Shown here piece after piece: positions 59,218-64,000 of a stretch of 64,000 nucleotides of DNA. The DNA comes from Thermaerobacter subterraneus DSM 13965 (lineage in GTDB: Bacteria > Bacillota > Sulfobacillia > Thermaerobacterales > Thermaerobacteraceae): NCBI RefSeq assembly GCF_000183545.2, contig NZ_JH976535.1, forward strand, positions 386,840-450,839, read 5' to 3'. A program made the translations under genes and the position numbers. Below the pieces are notes generated by a model. The model did not search any database. It was not told the origin of the DNA and worked only from the letters and a program-made list of their open reading frames with translations. Within the stretch, counting starts at the first letter, position 1, and every line of letters begins with the position of its first letter.

Positions 59218-61385
59218 CGCGGCGGACCCCCCTCCCCGGCGCGGGCGGCCGCCGGACCGGCCGCGGCGGCGGCCAGCTCCGCCACCAGGGTCGGGGTGTC
59301 GAGGATGAGGGCCAGCCGCCCGTCGCCCAGGATGGTGGCGCCACTGAGCCCCCGGGTTCCGGCCAGGAGTTCTCCTAGCCCCTTTACCACCACTTCCTGC
59401 TCGCCCAGCAGGCGGTCGACCACCAGGCCGATGGGTTGGCCCCGGCGCTCCACCAGCACGGCGACCAGCGGCTCGTCCCCGGGCTGCGGCCCGAAGCGAG
59501 GGTCGCCGAACTGGCGCAGCCAGAGAAGGGGCACCACCTGGCCGCGGACGGTGGTCACCCACCGGCCCTGCAGGGAACGGAGCTCGCCGGGCGTCACCCG
59601 TACCGCCTCGCCCACATCGGACAGGGGCAGGGCATAAACGTAGTCGCCGACCTCCACCAGCAGGGCTCGCAGGGTGGCCAGGGTCAGCGGCAACACCAGG
59701 GTAAAGGCCGTGCCCTGGCCCAGGCGGCTGTGCACCTCCACCCGGCCACCCGCCTGCTCCAGGCGCTGGCGGACCACGTCCAGGCCCACCCCCCGGCCGG
59801 AAACACCCGTCACCCGGGCGGCGGTGCTGAAACCGGGCAGGAACATCAGGTCGAAGGCCTCCCGGTCGCTGAGGGCTGCCGCCCGGTCCGGGGAAATCAG
59901 CCCCTTTTCCACTGCCGCCCGGCGCAGCCGCTGGGGGTCCAGGCCCCGGCCGTCGTCTTCCACCCGGATGAGCACGTGATGCCCTTCCCGGGCGGCCACC
60001 AGCCGCACCCGGCCGGTGGCGGGCTTGCCGGCCCGCCTTCGCTCCTCCGGGGCCTCGATGCCGTGGTCCAGGGCATTGCGCACCAGGTGGAGCAGGGGGT
60101 CCGCCACCACCTCGTGGAGGGTACGGTCCAGCTCGGTGTCCTCGCCCACCAGCTCCAGTTCCACCTCCTTGCCAAGCATCAGGGCCAGGTCGCGGACCAG
60201 CCGGGGGAAGCGCCGGAAGATCCGGGCCACGGGCAGCATGCGGGCCTGCAAGACCGCATCCTGCAGGGCACCGGTGATGCGGGCGATCTGGCCGGTGACC
60301 CGGAAGAGCTCGTCGGCCAGGTCGTGCACGGCGGGCCGCCGGCCCAGCTCCTGCCCCAGCTGGCCCAGGCGACCGCGTTCGACCACCAGTTCGCCCACCA
60401 GATTCAGCAGCCGGTCCAGCAGGGCGACATCGACCCGAATGGTGCGGTCCTCACCGGCGGGTGCGGGTGCCGGGCGGCCGGCAGCGAGCGGGCCGGCGGC
60501 CGCACCCGCGGGCGCCGGGTCCGGGAGCCCGGCCAACACAGGACCTTCCGGCTCGGCCCCTTCGCCGGTGGGAACGGCGTTCGCCGCAGCGGGCGCATGA
60601 ACCGCTCCCGCCGGGCGGGGCGCCGCACCCGGGTCCTGGAGCGGGGCTCCGGCGGGAGCCGGAGCAGGTTGCCGGCCGCCTTCGGCCGGAACGACCCGGA
60701 CGGCCGCCACGTCGGGCACGGCGGCCACCATCTGCTGGAGCCTCTCCGCCGGGCCGGTGTCCTCGACCCAGGCCCGGACCCGGTTCCCTGCCCAGGTCGC
60801 CTCCAGGCCGTCCCGGGGCGGCTCCGAGGCCACCAGGGTGGCCTGTTCCTCCAGGGCCAGCAGGACCTGCAGCGCCCGCACGGCGGGCATCAGGCAGGCC
60901 GGGTCCAGCTCGGCCTCCACCAGCCAGCGGGCAGGACCGGCTGCGGCGGTTCCGGCCGCGGGTTCCTCCAGGGGCGCGGCCGCGTCTGGCGGCGGCGGGG
61001 AGGCCAGGGCGCTCACCAACTCGGCCGGCGGTGGCGGGGGGGTGTTCCCGGCCGCCACCGCGGCCAGCATGGCCCGCAGGCTGTCGACCGCAGCCAGCAA
61101 CCGGGAGATCTCACCCGGGGCCGGCGCCGCCTGACCCTGGCGCCAGGCGTCCAGGCGGTTCTCCATGGCGTGGGTCAGCTGGGCCATGCCGTCCAGGCCC
61201 ACGGTGGCGGCGGAGCCCTTCAAGGTATGGGCCGCCCGGAAGACGGCGTGCACCGTGCCGGGTCCCGCCTGCCCCGTCTCCAGATCCAGCAGCCCGGCCT
61301 CCAGCTGATCCAAAAGCTCGCCGCCCTCGGCCAGGAACAGCTGCCGCTCCTCGTCGCTCAGGTCCAGCCAGGGATCGCCGGTCAC
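59214..61385 (-). CDS. cheA: Chemotaxis histidine kinase CheA
   Basis: This is a 723-residue protein. The P1 HPt domain has phospho-His53 in AAHTLKGSAATVG. A P2-like region (residues 140-230, SEPPRDGLEATWAGNRVRAWV) and a long Ala/Pro linker follow. P3 dimerisation (LLDRLLNLVGELVVERGRL), the P4 kinase (HLVRNALDHGIEAPEERR, VEDDGRGLDPQRL, GFSTAARVTGVSGRGVGLDVV) and P5 CheW-like domains are complete. It phosphorylates CheB and a CheY not present in this window. The GTG start at 61385 overlaps the cheW stop. Confidence 0.96.
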   Translation of the reverse strand: MTGDPWLDLSDEERQLFLAEGGELLDQLEAGLLDLETGQAGPGTVHAVFRAAHTLKGSAATVGLDGMAQLTHAMENRLDAWRQGQAAPAPGEISRLLAAVDSLRAMLAAVAAGNTPPPPPAELVSALASPPPPDAAAPLEEPAAGTAAAGPARWLVEAELDPACLMPAVRALQVLLALEEQATLVASEPPRDGLEATWAGNRVRAWVEDTGPAERLQQMVAAVPDVAAVRVVPAEGGRQPAPAPAGAPLQDPGAAPRPAGAVHAPAAANAVPTGEGAEPEGPVLAGLPDPAPAGAAAGPLAAGRPAPAPAGEDRTIRVDVALLDRLLNLVGELVVERGRLGQLGQELGRRPAVHDLADELFRVTGQIARITGALQDAVLQARMLPVARIFRRFPRLVRDLALMLGKEVELELVGEDTELDRTLHEVVADPLLHLVRNALDHGIEAPEERRRAGKPATGRVRLVAAREGHHVLIRVEDDGRGLDPQRLRRAAVEKGLISPDRAAALSDREAFDLMFLPGFSTAARVTGVSGRGVGLDVVRQRLEQAGGRVEVHSRLGQGTAFTLVLPLTLATLRALLVEVGDYVYALPLSDVGEAVRVTPGELRSLQGRWVTTVRGQVVPLLWLRQFGDPRFGPQPGDEPLVAVLVERRGQPIGLVVDRLLGEQEVVVKGLGELLAGTRGLSGATILGDGRLALILDTPTLVAELAAAAAGPAAARAGEGGPPR

Positions 61386-62209
61386 CGGACCATCCCCCCG
61401 GCCGTCCCCGGCGGTTCCGCCGCGTCCCCGGGTTGCTCTGCATGGACCGGGCGCGGTCCGGGTGCGGGGGCGCCAGCGCCGGCCACGGGAAGCCGGCCGG
61501 GCCGGGGAGCCGGCGCAGGGACGGCGCCGGCCGGAGTTTCCAGCCCAGACCCTGCGGCAACCTCCTCGCCGGCCGGGGCAGGCCCGTCCCGGCGAGGTTC
61601 AGCGGGTCCCGCTGCGGCCTCGGGGACGGGCCGGACCGGCCCTTCCGCGGTGTCGCCGGCTCCCGCTTCGTCGAGGGAATCCGCGCCCCCGGCCGCGGCT
61701 GCGGCAGGCGCCGCCTCCGCTACCTGTACCGCCTGGACGGCCTGCCATTCCGCCGGCGCCAGCACCTGGCCGGGCTGCAGGACCAGGATCAGCCGGTCCC
61801 CGTGGCGGGCAATCCCTTCGATGAAGCTGGCGTCCACCGCCAGGACCTCGGCCGGCGGCTCGATGGTGCCGGCGGGCAGGCGCACCACCTCGGACACGGC
61901 GTCGACCACCAGGCCCACCACCGTGGTGTCCAGTTCCACCACCACGACGCGGGTGCTGCGCTCCCGCGACCCTTCGGGCAGGCCCAGGCGGCGGCGCAGG
62001 TCCAGGACCGGGATGATGTGTCCCCGCAGGTTGATGATCCCTTCCACGAAGGGCGGGGTGCGGGGCACCCGAGTGGGCTGCTGCCAGGTGATGATCTCCC
62101 GGACGCAGCCCACATCGATGCCATAGTCCTCACCGGCCAGGCGGAAGAGGACCAGCACCCGCGGCTCCTGGGCGGTCGCCTCCGGCCTGCGGGGCCCGTC
62201 AGCGGCCAT
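61382..62209 (-). CDS. cheW: Chemotaxis coupling protein CheW with long C-terminal tail
   Basis: This is a 275-residue protein. Residues 15-160 are the CheW fold ([92 protein letters not shown]), which links receptors to CheA. CheW is usually about 150-170 residues; here an additional 110-residue Pro/Ala/Gly tail runs to the cheA overlap. The ATG at 62209 lies inside the end of the MCP gene (11-bp overlap), so all three are coupled. Confidence 0.94.
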   Translation of the reverse strand: MAADGPRRPEATAQEPRVLVLFRLAGEDYGIDVGCVREIITWQQPTRVPRTPPFVEGIINLRGHIIPVLDLRRRLGLPEGSRERSTRVVVVELDTTVVGLVVDAVSEVVRLPAGTIEPPAEVLAVDASFIEGIARHGDRLILVLQPGQVLAPAEWQAVQAVQVAEAAPAAAAAGGADSLDEAGAGDTAEGPVRPVPEAAAGPAEPRRDGPAPAGEEVAAGSGLETPAGAVPAPAPRPGRLPVAGAGAPAPGPRPVHAEQPGDAAEPPGTAGGMVR

Positions 62210-64000
62210 GGCCCTCGCCTCCCGGACCGGCGGTCCCGGACGCCACCGCCGCCATGGCCCCGGCCAGGGCCGGGGCGGCCTCGACGCCCGCAGCGGGGAC
62301 GCCGGCAGATCCTGACGCGCCGGCCGCCAGCTTGAAGCGGCTCACGTGCTGTTCCATGCGGGTTACCACCTGGTTGAGGTCGCCGGCCGACCGGGCGACC
62401 CGCTCGGCGGCGGCCTTGAGCTGGTCCACGGCAGCCGAGACCTGCTCCGCCGCGGCGGCGTTTTCCTGGGCCACGGCGGCTACCCGTTCCACCGACTTGC
62501 CCGCCTGGGTTGCGCCCGCCGCCATCTCTTCCGTGGCGGCGGTGTTCTCTTCCGTCACTGCGGCCACGGCGTCGAAGGCCCGGACCACCTGCTCGGTGCT
62601 GGCCCGCAGGTCGGCGGCAGTGGAGGCGATGCCCCGGACATCGTCGACCACGGCTTGAACGGCCTCCAGCACCGCCTGCAGCGCCTCGCCCGTCTGGCCG
62701 GCCATGACGCCGCCCCGTTCCACCTGGTCCGTGGCGGCCACCATGGCTTGGACCACGGCGGCGGTACCCGCCTGGATCCGGTCGATCAGGCCGGTGATCT
62801 CCCGGGCCGAGACGGCGGACCGCTCCGCCAGCTTGCGCACCTCGTCGGCCACCACGGCGAAGCCGCGGCCGTGCTCGCCGGCCCGGGCGGCCTCGATGGC
62901 GGCGTTGAGGGCCAGCAGGTTCGTCTGCTCGGCGATGCTGGAGATCACCTGGGTGATCTCGCCGATCTGGGAAGAAAGCTGCTCCAGGTTGCGCAGCCGG
63001 TCTGCCGACTCCCCCACCGCCCGGCGGATGGCGCCCATGACGTCCAGCGTCTGGCGCACGACCTCGGCCCGCTGGTCGGCGGTGCTGCCCGCCTGCTCGG
63101 CCCGCTCCCGGGCCCGGCCGGCGCTGGTGGCCACCGACTCCACGGCCCGGTTCATCTGGTCCAGCAGGTGGGACGTGGCCTGGATCTCGCCGGCGGTCTG
63201 CTGGGCGCCGGTCGCGATCTGCTCGGTGGTCTGGCGCAGTTGTTCGATCGCCTGGCGCATCTCGTCGGAGGCCTGGGCCTGCTCGGTGACCCCGGCCGCC
63301 ACCTGGCTGACGGCCTGGGCCGCCTCCGCGGCGCCCTGGGCCGACTGCTCGGCGGCCTCGCTCAGCTCGCGGGCCGAAACCAGCACGGCCCGGCTGGAAG
63401 CCTGGACGGCCTGCAGCAGCTCCTGCAACGCCCGCAGCATGTCGTTGAAGGCCTGGGCCATTTCCCCGATCTCGTCCTGGCTGCGGACCTTGAGGAGGGG
63501 CACGGTCAGGTCGCCGTCGGCCACCCGCCGGGCCGTCTGCACCACCTGACGCAGGGTGCGGGTCAGGGACCGGGTCAGGGTGGAGGCGATGAACAGGCCG
63601 ATGACCAGGGCCGCTGCCGCGGGCCCGAAGATCAGCAGGCGGGCCCGCGCCTCGGTGGCCTGCTGCTCCGCCACGATCTGCTGGTGGCGCTCTTCCCGGT
63701 TGGCCACCAGCTGCTCGACGGCGGCGTCCAGCTGCGCCTGGGGGTCGCGCACCCGGGTCAGGGCCTGCTGGACGTCGCTGGGGGTGGTGGGGCGCAGGGC
63801 CAGGACCGGTGAGACCGCCTGCTGGAAAGCGTTGGCGGCGGTGCCCACGGCGTCCACGGCCTGCTGGGTGCCGGCCTGGGTGGCCAGGTTGCGCAGCTCG
63901 GCCAGGGCCTGGGACATGGCCGTGGCCGCTTCCTGGGAGGCGTTGCGGTAGGCGGGGTCACCCGTCAGGAGGAACCCGCGGACGGCTGAGGCCTGTTCCG
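62199..64000 (-). CDS. Methyl-accepting chemotaxis protein, N-terminus beyond the window
   Basis: At least 600 residues of the frame are open to the right edge. The partial N-terminal sensor domain reads [18 protein letters not shown] and continues as helices, like four-helix-bundle sensors. One helix ([21 protein letters not shown]) leads to a HAMP domain ([20 protein letters not shown]), then a long coiled-coil signalling domain. The receptor hairpin is intact: [38 protein letters not shown]. Methylation helices flank it. The protein ends in an Ala/Gly tail of about 45 residues. The first transmembrane helix and start lie outside the window. Confidence 0.95.
   Translation of the reverse strand, partial: EQASAVRGFLLTGDPAYRNASQEAATAMSQALAELRNLATQAGTQQAVDAVGTAANAFQQAVSPVLALRPTTPSDVQQALTRVRDPQAQLDAAVEQLVANREERHQQIVAEQQATEARARLLIFGPAAAALVIGLFIASTLTRSLTRTLRQVVQTARRVADGDLTVPLLKVRSQDEIGEMAQAFNDMLRALQELLQAVQASSRAVLVSARELSEAAEQSAQGAAEAAQAVSQVAAGVTEQAQASDEMRQAIEQLRQTTEQIATGAQQTAGEIQATSHLLDQMNRAVESVATSAGRARERAEQAGSTADQRAEVVRQTLDVMGAIRRAVGESADRLRNLEQLSSQIGEITQVISSIAEQTNLLALNAAIEAARAGEHGRGFAVVADEVRKLAERSAVSAREITGLIDRIQAGTAAVVQAMVAATDQVERGGVMAGQTGEALQAVLEAVQAVVDDVRGIASTAADLRASTEQVVRAFDAVAAVTEENTAATEEMAAGATQAGKSVERVAAVAQENAAAAEQVSAAVDQLKAAAERVARSAGDLNQVVTRMEQHVSRFKLAAGASGSAGVPAAGVEAAPALAGAMAAVASGTAGPGGEGHGR

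Noticed and set aside
59436-62335. Very long plus-strand frames opposite cheA and cheW
   Set aside because: They are antisense to well-supported chemotaxis genes.

Overview
The window is a strongly GC-rich chromosomal segment. Its gene content is that of a Gram-positive, probably thermophilic Firmicute, most like Thermaerobacter: a dnaG-rpoD (sigma A) pair, a CwlC-type amidase, a B. subtilis ylqG/ylqH-like FliK/FlhB pair, TAXI-TRAP transport, and many conserved proteins with long Gly/Pro/Ala-rich inserts. The genus is inferred from sequence style; no database was searched.

Positions 1-11400 are a mobile/defence region. An IS110-family transposase runs off the left edge, and its structured upstream noncoding end (candidate bridge RNA) abuts a very large CRISPR array. 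I count 119 thirty-bp repeats, split 42 + 77 by a 2.4-kb IS21-family element whose istA is frameshifted. No cas gene lies in the window. From the repeat end ATCGAAAC read on the minus strand, the array is probably transcribed right to left, with its leader at about 11182-11400. Several spacers sample the same viral sequences repeatedly.

Positions 11.6-24 kb hold a saccharopine-dehydrogenase-like gene, an MFS remnant, a DUF2325 gene, and a phenylacetate degradation cluster: a TetR-type regulator followed by paaA, B, C, D, G, H and J. These would epoxidise phenylacetyl-CoA, isomerise the epoxide and carry out the late beta-oxidation steps. paaE, paaK and paaZ are absent here.

Positions 24-34.5 kb carry dnaG-rpoD, a GNAT acetyltransferase, a zinc alcohol dehydrogenase, a metallo-beta-lactamase-fold hydrolase, and an unusual minus-strand pair. 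That pair is an HTH regulator with a palindromic operator, followed by an 886-residue fusion of a class III transaminase to a domain resembling cyanobacterial acyl-ACP reductase with its catalytic cysteine. This is the most interesting gene of the window.

Positions 34.6-40.2 kb encode an ABC-2 exporter with a NarL-type two-component system. Positions 40.2-50.9 kb hold housekeeping and hypothetical genes, two tRNAs, an amidase, FliK/FlhB-like genes, mtnA and small membrane proteins. Positions 51.2-56.6 kb encode an M42 aminopeptidase and a TAXI-TRAP uptake system. Positions 56.7-64.0 kb carry a minus-strand chemotaxis cluster in transcription order MCP, cheW, cheA, cheB, cheR, truncated at the right edge.
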